A stretch of DNA of 64,000 nucleotides from Taenia hydatigena (Eukaryota; Platyhelminthes; Cestoda; Cyclophyllidea; Taeniidae): positions 17,626,509 through 17,690,508 of the forward strand of contig JADWOT020000003.1 in the NCBI GenBank assembly GCA_036345935.2, written 5' to 3'. Made by a program: the position numbers and the translations under genes. Shown here one piece after another: positions 36,601 to 49,410 of this stretch (its first letter is position 1; each line of letters opens with the position of its first letter). A model generated the notes under the pieces. It saw only the letters and a list, made by a program, of their open reading frames with translations. It had not been told where the DNA came from and did not search any database.

Positions 36601-37970
36601 CAGGTGTAGCAGGCGGTTCCACAGTGAATTTTCTCGAATTGTGAACCTGAATACTTTAGCTATTGATAGCTTGATAGATTTGCACAATCTTTGGGTAATA
36701 AGCAGAGTTATAAGTCGGTTTTAACCATCTGCAGGAGACGTACTTCTTTTGGGCTAATAAAGTTTTGTATTCGGTCGGGGAAATTAGGACGACTGTACTT
36801 TTCAATTGGGTTTACTTGCAGCTACCACCAATAAAACAAATCAATTTTTCACTTAATTTATAATAAATCTAAGTAGGGTGGAGGAAAATATGTTAACAAC
36901 CTCCAGAAAGACTGAAGGAATGTTATTGTGGCTTGGAGGTCGTAGCGTGACGTTAAAGGACAATCTGCATGGGCTGCAGCGTTCAGATTTGGAGATTGGG
37001 ATTGTTGTCCATCTATTTTGCCGTGCCAAGTAAAGCTCCAAGGCGAATTCACTTTCCCGATGCCGTACGATAGATTAGTTAGATTAAATCGTACACTTGG
37101 ACCATCAAGGCCCAATTCTCCCACTTTCCAGACCATCGCGTGTGGTAGTAGATCCTAATGAGCCCTAACATGGTCCATTCTCCGGGCTTCATCGAAAGGT
37201 GCTTCAGTTAGGTTGTTTCAATGTTACGAATCACTTTAAATTTTAATTTTATAACGAGAAATGCATTTGCATTCTGCCTTTTTTCTGCAACTTTCATCTC
37301 CTCCTCCCACTTTTTAATGGCTGCCCAGTTCTTGTGAAATGGTTTACTTCGTGACATTCATGTAGTTGCTGAAGACTTCTGAAGGCTTGACAGGTGGTTG
37401 TTTCAGCAAACATTGCCCTTATCAAATCACCTCGTACCCTTTCCGAACTGAAAGACAAAAATTGTGCACTGGAAAATTCTTGTGTTGTGAATACATATTA
37501 AAAGAGTCGCTTAAGCACTTTCTAGCTGTGAAGTTTTATCTGAGTCTATAATTTTTTCCCGAAGTTTAAGAATGTTATCTAATCTAAAATAACGATTGAA
37601 AATCACTAAATATATGTAGCTAAAAGATTTCAGAAATTGCTCTAATTTTAATCTGCTTGGCGAGTTGATTGGCTCTTGACTGACACCTTTGATTTGAAGA
37701 CTCAAATTGAGTCTCATTTATAAAGCTACTTGTTTCAGTTCTTGTTTCAATTGGAACTCGTGTACCGCTTTTAAATAAATTTGATTGGATGAAGTTGGGC
37801 TTTAGCCAGGTGTTGAGTGAGTTTTAAAGAATACTTTTTATCCTGAGGCGGTCCCACTCATATCGCACATTATTTTGTAATGGACAAACGGAATCGCCTT
37901 TTAATCTTAAAGTTATTTTTAAAAATTCGGCTGTAAGAAATGATGAGACACAAACCAAGCGTCTACAATG
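33699..37970. other. Long intergenic stretch, no gene supported
   Basis: Short frames only. A pair of overlapping frames at 33,895-34,192 (82 codons minus, 78 codons plus with a real ATG) is open on both strands but resembles nothing I know. There is a small GC-rich island near 36,240. No RNA gene or recognisable repeat. Confidence 0.35.
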
Positions 37971-37974
37971 GGCT

Positions 37975-38105
37975 TTTGTAATGTAGCGCCAGGAGTCTTT
38001 CCTGAAGACGAATGAAGTTATGAATATTAGGACAGAATGCGTAGTTCCTAGGCTCAGAAGATCTGGTCGCCTACTTGCATGGCTCGGAGGCCATTCTGCA
38101 CAGTG
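37975..38105 (-). repeat. Family T terminal-repeat fragment
   Basis: GTAATGTAGCGCCAGGAGTC, then TTAGGACAGAATGCG, then CATGGCTCGGAGGCCATTCT correspond in order to 33,523-33,635. Only one terminal repeat is recognisable. Confidence 0.4.
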
Positions 38106-38452
38106 AGAGGCGGTGAACAAACTTGAATTATCCGCATAACCAAAGTGAAGATTCTGAGCGTCGCCCCTAGTGCTCCGCCTGGTCGATCACTGCATTGTGG
38201 TTGGTGCTGTATAAATCACTCACATGCAAACTGTGCCCGTCATCAACTTTGTGTAAAACTTAAAAGATATCGGACTAAAACTTCACTGATTTCTCTTGAT
38301 AAGTCAGGTGGTTCCAAAGTGCGCTTTCTTTGAGAATTATATGCGGGGAAGGAAAATGTCCTAGTCACCATGTATCTCCATCGCCAGTTACAGGAGACTG
38401 GCCTAAAAGCTGCTTAGCCATATCTACCTGGATTCCATACAGCTATGAGAGA

Positions 38453-38880
38453 CACCTGCACAGAGGTACTGTAGACAGCCCCTTAATGAACTCGTTCTTA
38501 GATTGTAGTGGCCAGTTTCCCTTCGGTTGTTGATAGCTTTCCTGGCAAACACGGTAGTTGCCGACATTTGACGTCGTTTTAAGTCCTTCTGTTGGAGATT
38601 GGTGCAGGTTCGGCCACCTGTACCACAAGCACTTCTTCCGGCGCAGTAAGGTTTAGCATTTGGCATTATAAATTAGGGTAGTTGCCCTGTGTGATGCGCA
38701 ATTCGCATTCTGCTCCCTCCGAAGACGATGGATGCCTTAATACTGAGGCAAAATATTTATTACCGATGCAGAGAAGGGCTCTGGGGCTACTGGCATTGCC
38801 CAGAGACCAGATTGCCCAGTGGAGGGCCCTTAGTTCCCCCAAAACCAAAGCAATAAGTTAAACAGGTATTTTATAGTGCT
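38453..38880 (-). repeat. Family T fragment: interior plus one terminal repeat
   Basis: 38,465-38,490 (GGTACTGTAGACAGCCCC) matches 47,199-47,220 (GGTACCGTAGACAGCTCT). 38,715-38,830 (TACTGAGGCAAAATATTTAT, ACTGGCATTGCCCAGAGACC) matches 33,553-33,620 and 47,463-47,510. The end near 38,870 (GGTATTTTATAG) fits the GTATTATA end of the 33.5-kb repeat. Orientation follows the conserved frame of the family. Confidence 0.5.
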
Positions 38881-39789
38881 AAGGCAATACGACCTAAAAA
38901 GCATTACCCAACCTTAATGAATGGGAGTTGGAAACTACAGCGGTTGATGCTCGCGTTCTCACTAACCACTTTGTCATAAATAAGTAAGGCTAATTTTAAG
39001 CACCATTAAAGCACTTTCATAGTTATTTGACCCTTCAGACCCCTATGCATTGTCGTGCGTCTAATTTGCAGCCATAGCGAAACAGTCGAGTGTTGGGACT
39101 TTCGGTCAGGAAACTCGTGTGCACATTTATTGCCCCCTGGGCCCCTCGAACTTCCTGCTCCGCACAAATTCCTAACCGATACCGATCAAAGGAAGAGAAG
39201 GGCAGTTAAGCACCTTAGAGACCTATCGTCCAAACTACTGGCGATGATGAGCTCTCAAGTAGACCATTTGATCGCGCCACCTTACAGACTGTGTTTACGT
39301 GGTGAGGTCAAAAGGGCAGGACGCCAGTGAATAAGTTTCTGTCGCAGTGTAAGAACACGTTATGAGCCTCCGGGGGACGAAGAAAAACTTGACGAGAATT
39401 TTTTTGGTTAATATCCCACTGGCTGAAGTGTGTGCCACTGACAACAGTCACTCGGACGTTTTGTTGCCTCAAAGTACCACCACCATCACATATACGTGTC
39501 AGACAGTGTGTGAAAGGCGAAGTGCCTTTGTTGCTAACACTAATGAAAAAAATAAAGTGGGTTTTGAGAATGTCTGGAACACCAAAGATCGCGTGGGATT
39601 CCTCTCATGATAAGTTCTTTATTTCAATCAAGTGTGGCTAACAATTCTTCGGTAAGGGGTCTAAGGAACCAAAAATGATACACACAATCAGGATTGACTA
39701 CTTGTTGCTTGTTGCCTAGTGAATTGGCTGGCCGCCTTAATGGTTTGCTTTGTTGCTTGTCGTGACAACTTCAAGAGACCTCGACTCAC
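38881..39789. other. Intergenic, possible decayed retroelement upstream of the integrase relic
   Basis: Slightly GC-richer than its surroundings, with frames of 91 codons (39,055-39,330) and 82 codons (39,362-39,610, real ATG). It lies directly upstream of a gypsy integrase relic on the same strand, so it may be more of the same polyprotein. I recognise no protease, reverse transcriptase or RNase H motif. Confidence 0.3.
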
Positions 39790-39794
39790 ATCGA

Positions 39795-40188
39795 TCGCAC
39801 TTCTCCAGCAAATGGCCACTGAGTAGACATTGATATCATGGGTCCTCTGCCACTCACCAAGAGACGAAATAACTTTGCTCTGATTATGGTGGGCTATTTC
39901 GCAAAGGTGGATGAGGCAGGGCTTGTGAAGGCTTAAGCCGTGAAAACGGTTGCTTCAGTTTTTTAATTGCTGGAGTGTTTGGCAATGGGCATAGCGACCA
40001 AGGCACTAAGTTCGGGAGGGAACCCTTTCTGCTTAATTATGCGGGACATTTAGGTCTTTCTCAGACGTACACGACATCTGAACATCTCTAAGGTAAAGAA
40101 GAGGTGAAAGGACGGGATTGTACAGTGACTGGACTACTGAAGGCTTTCATAGAGGATGCACAACCGGAAGTCTGACCCTGTGTGATGT
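39795..40188 (+). pseudogene. Ty3/gypsy retrotransposon integrase core, decayed
   Basis: Three segments on the plus strand match the conserved integrase (rve) core of gypsy elements. 39,826-39,935 reads DIDIMGPLPLTKRRNNFAL, then a MVGYF block (family pattern: DIMGPLP, MVDYFTKW). 39,990-40,085, in another frame, reads HSDQGTKF and then a block ending QTYTTSEH. 40,092-40,175 aligns with the GNGQVERTNRTL region and continues LLKAFIEDAQPE. The first two catalytic Asp positions survive, but the position expected to be the catalytic Glu reads Lys. At least one frameshift (between 39,930 and 39,990) and several stop codons (for example 39,930-39,935) show that it is dead. No LTR was found around it. 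Confidence 0.8.
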
Positions 40189-42560
40189 ACGCAAGGTTGT
40201 TGTAACCTGATTAAAGACTTCAAGGACATCTTCAACCGCGCTTCATTAAGATATTGGTGAAAATTTTAACTCCTTAAAAAAAAACTGCATATAAGTGAGT
40301 CTTTATTAGCGTGGCATTGCCCACGGTCTCCTAGCCTTTTTGTGTCCTGGTGATGGGCCATTCTTCTATGCCACGACGTCATGTTACAGCTCAGGAAGGA
40401 AGATCTTGAGCTGATATTTGGATACCAGTTTAATGGGATAGGAACTTTGAAAAATGGAGTCTCAGCAAACAGTCTCGCACCTATTGTAAATTGGATCCGA
40501 TGCCTACATGCTTAACTTATTAACCGTCCCACATAGACCACTTTTGTGCCTTGGACTTCCGCTGTACTCTACGTGCACATAGACGGTTTTTGGCAGATTA
40601 TCACTTTTGGGTGGGATTAAACACTAATTTTTCACGGAAATGCATCAGTAGCATCATTCCTCTCAGCCACATCAGAACATATGGATCTTGGAGGGGCTTG
40701 GAGACTTGCTTGCCTTTTAATCGCCATGGCTAACTGTTGTTTCCTATTGGCCGGCAGTTGTCCAAAAGTGCATCTGCAGATCCAAAATCAGTTAAGCCAT
40801 TTCCGGCTTTTATTCGCCCATGGGAAGGAAACTGGCAGATGGCTCACATAATAATTCTAGTCATTGAAAGCAAATGCAATGTTGGCATAAATTAGTATTT
40901 CATTAATTATGCTTATATATGGTTGCAGAAAGCAGTTAGGCTTTTGGAGAAATAAAAGGAACTGCCACACCAAAGGTCAGGACCACAAACGCGAACTCGC
41001 ATGCTGATTGGTCATGGGATCAGGGAGGCGAAGACACAATCCTGGTCACGTAGACAGGCAGAAAAGTTTGCATTCTGTACAGTAAATAGTCTCACAACCG
41101 CTTTTGAGACTAAAATTTTGGCGTGTTTTTTTGGCTTGAAGGACAGATAAAATTCATCAGATATTAATATTCATGTAGGTGGTGGCAAACCCATTCACTA
41201 GAGAGAAAATCTTGCGAAAAAAATAGGATCTTTTTGGAGGTTATGCTGATCGAGGTCCAAAATTTGGCCTTAAAAATTAACGAGTGCCAAGTGGTTTGCA
41301 CTTCTATGCCTGACCCAGGTACTTTTATGGCTACTAACCTCTTTGAAATTGCTCCAACACTAACCTCCCAAGGGCAGCTTTAAGTTGAGCGTGATATGGC
41401 AATGGCAGATTTGAATAAATCTAAGGGAAATATGTGGGGATTTTAAAGAGACAGTGGCTAAGGGATAGGATTTTTTATGGATCAGGGAACCATTAACCTA
41501 AAGGTGGGCAAATTTGCCTCCGTAATGAGTGCTGCAGCAACTACACCTTCCGATCCATTTAAATGTCATTAAGACCCAAAAGCTCACCCATTAATGCCAT
41601 GAAGACAGCAGGCCAACTTTTTAGTAAGGCAAGCTACAAGGATGGATGATGACTTTGTCCGATGGCAGTTGGTCAGAAAATAAACTTCCCTAAGGAACGA
41701 TGAAGATAAATCGTATCAACGGATCCTTCCCTCTGCGTGCGATAAGAAGTAGCTTTTGTTTCATATGACATTTGGATTGTTTGATAAAGATCCTCTGTAC
41801 TATTACATAAGAATTTGAGAAATAACTATTCTCTAGGCCCCTCGTCATGGAAAATAACCATTGTAGTTCCTTGCCTACAGGTTGCGTTTTTTGAAATCTG
41901 GGGTAGGCAATATTTGCATACATACGAGCATTGCTTTATTAACTCGTTTCTCGTTGGGATCTTAGAAAAAGCCCAGATCCTCATTCCAAGCACTTTATGC
42001 CTTTGGTAGAAAAGTTAACGAATAAAAGGCCACTAATAACACATCTTTTAAACGTAGATTGTTGTTTTGAATTCAACCATTCTGCTTAAGCTGTCATAAA
42101 CGAATAAGTGACGTGTGTCACGTATTTTTGACGCCGACATACAGGTGGTCCATAGTTATCCACCTACAACAACAGATGTTTTATAATATCGCTTGGTATG
42201 AAAGTAAATTTATTAACTTACTTCCTTATTTTAGTGGAAGTAATTATGGCACATTAGTGCAGGTGAGCGGTATGAGCGGATGGGACCGTTTATGACTTGG
42301 AGTTAGGAATTAATTATCTAAATCATCCAAGTCGAATGAGGTTATGGATGCACACGTCAAATGCTAGACTAAAATGTAAAAAATCTAGGGATTGGGTGTA
42401 GAACCGAAACCAACTTTTTAGTCGGGTTACCGGAGGCCCACCCTGAAACTAGCTCCCCGTCCAACTCCATTCACTGAGGTCACAGCAATGAATTTACGGA
42501 GTTAAAGCCGCTAATATTATTTCCAATAACCATCAGGAAATCTGATTGGCTCTTTTGCAG
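40189..42560. other. Intergenic, no gene supported
   Basis: Downstream of the integrase relic, with only short frames. The first part may be the 3' end of the same retroelement, but no LTR or polypurine tract was identified. Confidence 0.35.
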
Positions 42561-42909
42561 TTTATACTTGATCAGCTTCTGTTTTCTCTGTCTAATTCAA
42601 TCGCAAAATGGCGGTGGACGAGCTACTCCTTTTGACCTGCAAGCCTCCCTAAGGGATAGTCTGACGCTAAGTACATCCACCCTAAGGAGTGAAAGAAAAC
42701 AAGGAACTGACAAAGCACAGAGCACTCTCTGCTTAATAAACAACGAACAAAGAGAAATATCGAGAGAGAAAACGATAGAGAAGAAGTCATGTGTTAGCAA
42801 TCGGACTGACAAGCAAAAAGAGGGAGTTGCTGAGACCACTGCGTTATTTCATTGTTGTGGTTGGAACTAAGCATCCTCAAGGAGGTAGCAGGCTTGAATT
42901 GACGTAGCT
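42561..42909 (-). other. Probable 3' flank or 3' UTR of lactate dehydrogenase
   Basis: Follows the lactate dehydrogenase stop codon on the minus strand. No canonical AATAAA is present on that strand close to the stop; AATGAAATAA occurs near 42,850. A 100-codon plus-strand frame at 42,568-42,870 overlaps in antisense and is not recognisable. Confidence 0.35.
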
Positions 42910-44750
<1,841 letters not shown>

Positions 44751-45395
44751 GAGGCTGTAACCGACGCCAGCTGACTACAAGATCTAATGTTGTCCAGTTT
44801 TCAAGGTTTTATGTACATTGCCAGTTGATTTATTTTAACAAATCTGGCAAACTTGCTGTCTGTTAAAGTAAATAAAAAGATGATACAATCACATAAGTTA
44901 GACTAACGCAAAATTATTTGCATACCTAGCCAGCAAAGTAGGTTTGAATTAAGTGTCAAGTTAAAGTATTTGCTAACATGCAAGTATACAGACTTCCTTG
45001 AGGTTGAAGAAGAGTCCCTTAACTTCAGACGCTAATCACGTAAAAAACTGGATGAACATAGTCTTTGAAAATAAATTAGGGCTACTGTTAATAAAAATGA
45101 GTAAAATACGTTTAGCTACCCACATAAGACAATTTATTTGTAGAAATGGTTGTTTGAATCTACATACTTTTGATTAGAGCCCATCATCGTAAGCTTCGAA
45201 ACCCCTTTAAAGCTTAAATGAGTTGCACCGGTCAAAGGTGAAATCTTATACCTCCATTCCAATTGACTGTCCAGCTAGGGGAAGTGCTGGAGTGCCAGGC
45301 CTTTGGGCAAAAGTACAGCCTGTGGAGTCTGTGGAGCACTCGATTAAGTAAAACATCATGCCATCACAAAAACCTTTTCGTCTTTTAAGCATTTT
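44751..45395 (-). other. Upstream flank of LDH
   Basis: The promoter and any 5' UTR of the minus-strand LDH gene should lie here. I see no clear TATA box or CpG-rich patch, and no trans-splicing leader. A slightly GC-richer patch (CCGACGCCAGCTGAC) lies next to the start at 44,760. Confidence 0.35.
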
Positions 45396-45399
45396 TGAC

Positions 45400-45690
45400 T
45401 ATATTCCTCCCTATCAGCCTTTAGCGTCTGCCATTACAAGGCAGTCGAACCCTTAGAAGGACCCACAGATCATTAAATTTTCATCCAGGTGAATAATGCC
45501 TGATTTTGTTACCAGTACCCCATACTTGTAAGCTAATTTAGGCTAAAAGGCGTGTTGCCGACATGGAGATGGTCCGAGGGACGCTACCACGGTCCAGAGG
45601 TCATCCCGCTCAGCAAAAGAGACCTAGAAACCAAATCAAGGAGTTAAATAAGCCACCAAGGTAATACGAATTGCTCAAACCCACGAGGAT
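45400..45690 (-). repeat. Family T fragment with internal deletion
   Basis: 45,421-45,470 (TTAGCGTCTGCCATTACAAG, GCAGTCGAAC, AGAAGGACCCAC) matches 33,058-33,104. 45,588-45,625 (ACGGTCCAGAGGTCATCCCG) matches 33,605-33,630. Reverse complement of 45,421-45,465 reads RLPCNGRR, a relative of RLRCDGCR in the ORF at 10,643-10,903. The interior is shorter than in the 33-kb copy. Confidence 0.45.
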
Positions 45691-46335
45691 CAAAATTATT
45701 CCGAAACGCAAGCCTAAAGATGACAATTGTAAAGGCAAGGGCTGTTTTAAAAACTAACAAACTAACCGCCAGGGCCATTCAAGGTGGAACTACATGTGAC
45801 AATAAATGACGGGTGCCTCCTTCCACTCATCTGCCCCCTTTAGCGACAATCATAGGCCAGACCGAGCCAAACGCTGGTAATCACGACGGTGGATATCAGT
45901 AGTGGTGTCCGTGCAGAGCTGCATTTGGAGATGGACTAAATTTTCTGTAAACAATCTAAGGAACTTTTGTAGACGACTCTTAGCACAGTACCGTGGGACA
46001 TTGCTTAGCAGTAAGTAAGGCAGCGGCGATCCCAAATCCACATCTGTGTATAATCCTCATGTAAAAATACTGCCTCTGAGTGTTCGGAAATCTTATAGTC
46101 TGCTGTTAAATCGGATAAGAGACCACTAATCTTCCGAGGGAACAATAAATGCAACGTATTAATATGTAATCTTGGTACTGCTGTTGGCGAAGTGAAGCAG
46201 GCGCGGGCCTGGCATGATCGACAGTGCTGACCAACCCTTCTATGTCAAAGCTCTTAATTTGCCGTTCATTCGCGGAACTGTAGCTGCTACCTTTTAAATT
46301 CTATCCTTTTATAGGCTTAAAATTTCCAATTCAGC
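45691..46335. other. Intergenic, nothing recognised
   Basis: A 63-codon minus-strand frame at 45,850-46,041 is the only sizeable one and is not recognisable. No RNA gene or assignable repeat. Confidence 0.35.
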
Positions 46336-46659
46336 TTGAAAATCTTTAACATACTTCAGGTTTATTCAAATTTTGCGTCGCTGACTCTAGTAATTCGCTC
46401 TGCAATCATTCAAGTGTCTTGCTCACTTCTCCTGACAGATTTGTTGCGGGAAGTCTTGTCCCTAGCTCAAGCACACCTGAAGGTGCATCGTGCCTCCCTA
46501 TGGCAACTTTTGGATCTCCCAAACAATTCGCTCTCCAAGGCCAGTTTCTCAATTGTTACTGTTGTTACGAGCTGTGCCGCCGATTGGTTACTTAGCTACG
46601 AATTTCACAAAAAGCACTCTGAGTTGGCTCGATTGGAAGGTATACACAAAGTAAAGTAG
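46336..46659 (+). CDS. Unidentified open frame, possible terminal exon
   Basis: 107 codons open on the plus strand with no ATG, so it could only be an exon. A possible acceptor, CATACTTCAG, sits at about 46,350-46,359. The translated segment is Leu- and Ser-rich and predicted to be helical (for example LLREVLSLAQAHLKV and SYEFHKKHSELARLE), ending in TAG at 46,657-46,659. I recognise no family and see no partner exon, so it may be a chance frame. Confidence 0.2.
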   Translation: MKIFNILQVYSNFASLTLVIRSAIIQVSCSLLLTDLLREVLSLAQAHLKVHRASLWQLLDLPNNSLSKASFSIVTVVTSCAADWLLSYEFHKKHSELARLEGIHKVK

Positions 46660-47195
46660 ATGTACCGTATAGTAATGACGAGCCCTCAAATTAATAGCAT
46701 ATTGGGTAGTCAAATCATCATCAAGTAATCTTGAAGTCTAAATGAAGAGTTAAGCAAACGAGCAAATAAAGCATTACATGGTTCCTCTTACTTTTTGAGC
46801 TCGGGTTCTGATGTTCACCTTCATCAACTTCCCCCATTGATCATCACAATGTAACAAATGCTGCAAAGAAGAACGTCCGAGAATCAGTCGTAGCAGTTGT
46901 TGAATTTTTAAAGCATTTAAGACGATATCTGACTACAACCTTGCTGACTTCTAGCAGTTCCATTGGATTTAAAGATTAGTCCTGCCTAAGAGCTGAATTA
47001 GAGGATGCAGGAGTGTGGTGATTACTTCGTATTTCCATAGCTAGTCTTTGGAATTCTGATCAAATAGTCGTCAGTTGATAAAATACGCGTTTTAAAAGAA
47101 TTTTGTTATCCCACCTTGCCACTTCATTCTCACTTCAGTGCTATCCAGCCTTGACTATCAGAGTTCTACACGTCTTCGATTAGAGAACCTCTTAG
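46660..47195. other. Intergenic, nothing recognised
   Basis: No supported exon or repeat. AATAAA at about 46,766 lies about 110 bases after the stop of the preceding frame and is compatible with, but does not prove, a 3' end. Confidence 0.3.
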
Positions 47196-47530
47196 TGCAG
47201 GTACCGTAGACAGCTCTGTAACAATTTGTTCAATGGTATCACGGCCGCAATCACCTCAGGACACGGGACTAGGGCAGTTGACAAGGTTGGACGTCATTCT
47301 CAACTTGAAGGAAGAGGAGTATATGGTACAGGCGACAGTTTCTGTGACGATGGTTAAGACTTTTTGCTGCCACCGAATTAGCGAGTAAATACTGTCTTAG
47401 AAACATAGGAAGTCAAAATAATTAGGAGAAATATGTCATATCGACTTGCGGATTAGAAAAGTGGCCACTGGCATTGCCTAGAGGCCATTCCGCCCAGATG
47501 ACCTACAGTAACCGCACCTTTCACTGCTCG
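47196..47530 (-). repeat. Family T fragment: interior plus one terminal repeat
   Basis: 47,196-47,235 (GTGCAGGTACCGTAGACAGC, then TTTGTTCA) matches 38,457-38,495. 47,463-47,515 (CCACTGGCATTGCCTAGAGG, CCATTCCGCCCAG) matches 38,778-38,822. Same orientation as the 38.5-kb copy. Confidence 0.5.
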
Positions 47531-49296
47531 CTTAATCAAAACGAGGCGTAAAAAACACTCAATGTATTGCACAGCGGAGTGTGTCAATCAGCTTACCAAT
47601 CCTTTCAAGCTCTGGGCTGTAACTGAATATGATTAACGAAAGGGGATCACTTAATTTACTTTCAATTTCAGCTGCAGCACCATGTTTCTCATTTGAGGTG
47701 TGTGCTCCATCCAAAAGGTCACGGTTTATGCACTCTTTATCATAACTCTCTGTTTTGCCGAAAAAGCTCTTAGCAATTTAGAGTTTTGCAGGATCATTCT
47801 TAGCAAAACGAACTTTCCGGTCTGCCAATTAGATTTCCAATTGTGTCTACACTTCCATGCTACTTTTGCAAATTAGTAGTATAGCCTGCTACAACCTTAG
47901 AAAAGACGGGATCTACACGATGGCCCTTTATGAATAATCAAGCCTTCCCACAAATACAATGCAAATAACTCATTAATTGGCGAAAATAAACGTCCCTATT
48001 ACTTCCAATTTTGCTTTAAGCATTTTTATCAAATTTCATTACCTTTAGTCCTCATATTTTGTGAAAAATGTGGGTTGTAATCCACATGCAAGAAGTAATG
48101 AACGAATTTTTAAAATAATTTTTAGAAGCTTCCCTTTTAATGGTGAATTTGGATTGAGATGTATGCAGGAATACATCCATTCAAATGATCAGATGACGTC
48201 CTCTCCACATCGCTTTCCCCCCCAAAACTATTGATAAGACTTACGTAAAAATAGATTTTCAACCCAATTCTTGTGAGGTCCATACGTTCGCTAAAAACAC
48301 AGGGAATCGACCCATCAAACCACCCTCAAAATAATGCGCCAGTAATGCTTATTATCTCATTTGTGCTAATCATACCGACTGTGTCCGAATATGCTATTTG
48401 TCGGCCTTCTCCACGGGTCTAAAGGCACCGCATAAGCATTAGACTAGACCAGACTCTGCGCTGAGCGCCTTCAATGACATGAGGTTGCGCTCCCCTACAA
48501 GTGACTGGTTTTGGGGGATGAAAGGAAAGACTTAGGTGCTTTCAGTCAACAAGCATTATGCATGCACCATCGTTACATGGCCCTGCAATTCTCCATAAAC
48601 AGGACCTGATTAAAGTCGGCATCTTAATGGATGGTGTGAGGATAATGTCGGTCCCTCACGAAGTAAAATGTCCTCCATAAAGGGAATGCCTTTTAGGGTG
48701 GATAATTTAAAAGGAATTTTATCAGAAGAGAATGGCTTTTAAAGATTTAAAATATGTGCATGCATTTCATTCATTCCACATTCTTGGTTTAAATTAAATC
48801 ACTCGATTAGCCCATTAGAAAGAGAGAGGAATAGGATTAGGTAATTCGTACCTAGAGCTAATTTAAATTCATTGCAAAAGAAGCATTTTTCTTCTGTCTT
48901 TATTAGAAGACATAGATTGCTTCAAAGAACTCATCGACTCGGCTCCAGACGACCCGTTGTTGTGACTGTTCAACCGTGAAGCTTCACCCGCCCTTGCCAC
49001 AGTCGTTCTCTTTCCATTGGATTAGGAGAAGAAAGGGCCCCTACCTGCAAAGGTGCAGGACCCTGACGTCTTACAAATCATACCAAGCATTTGTTGACTC
49101 CTTAATAGTGCTAAACGGGAGAAAAGCTAATTTTGGGTAAGCAGGGGTAATAGAGGAGCGTGGTCACACTCCTGCAGAAAAATGGCACTGTACCACCCAG
49201 ATGAACATTAAACCAGTGAGATTGACCCTCATTATGACGAAGGAGAGGTTCCCTTATCGTACTAGAAGCGTACGGTATAATGTTATGTTGCAACAC
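47531..49296. other. Intergenic, no gene supported
   Basis: AT-rich, with a GC-richer patch near 48,960-49,060. No supported exon. If the exon-like segment at 49,297 is real, upstream exons of that gene should be here, but I found none. Confidence 0.35.
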
Positions 49297-49410
49297 ATCC
49301 GGAATGTTATTAGCTCTCTGGAATCCAAGTTGAAATCTCTATGCCATGTTCCTGGTGGTGGCGGTGGTGGTGCTGGTTCAAAGAAATCTGTGCTACAGCC
49401 GCAAAATTAA
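49297..49410 (+). CDS. Possible terminal exon with a tubulin-binding-repeat-like motif
   Basis: After a possible acceptor (GTTATTAG, about 49,305-49,312) the plus frame reads SLESKLKSL, then HVPGGG, a short Gly run, AGSKKS, and a stop at 49,408-49,410. The tau/MAP2/MAP4 microtubule-binding repeat has the pattern SK-x-GS, then H-x-PGGG. The match is partial: the spacer between SL and HVPGGG is shorter than in the family, and the Gly run is encoded by a GGT/GGC simple repeat, which can create PGGG by chance. No second repeat was found nearby. Confidence 0.2.
   Translation: MRNVISSLESKLKSLCHVPGGGGGGAGSKKSVLQPQN

Noticed and set aside
42568..42870. 100-codon plus-strand frame downstream of LDH
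   Set aside because: Antisense to the probable LDH 3' flank, low-complexity Lys/Glu/Ser composition, no homology recognised.
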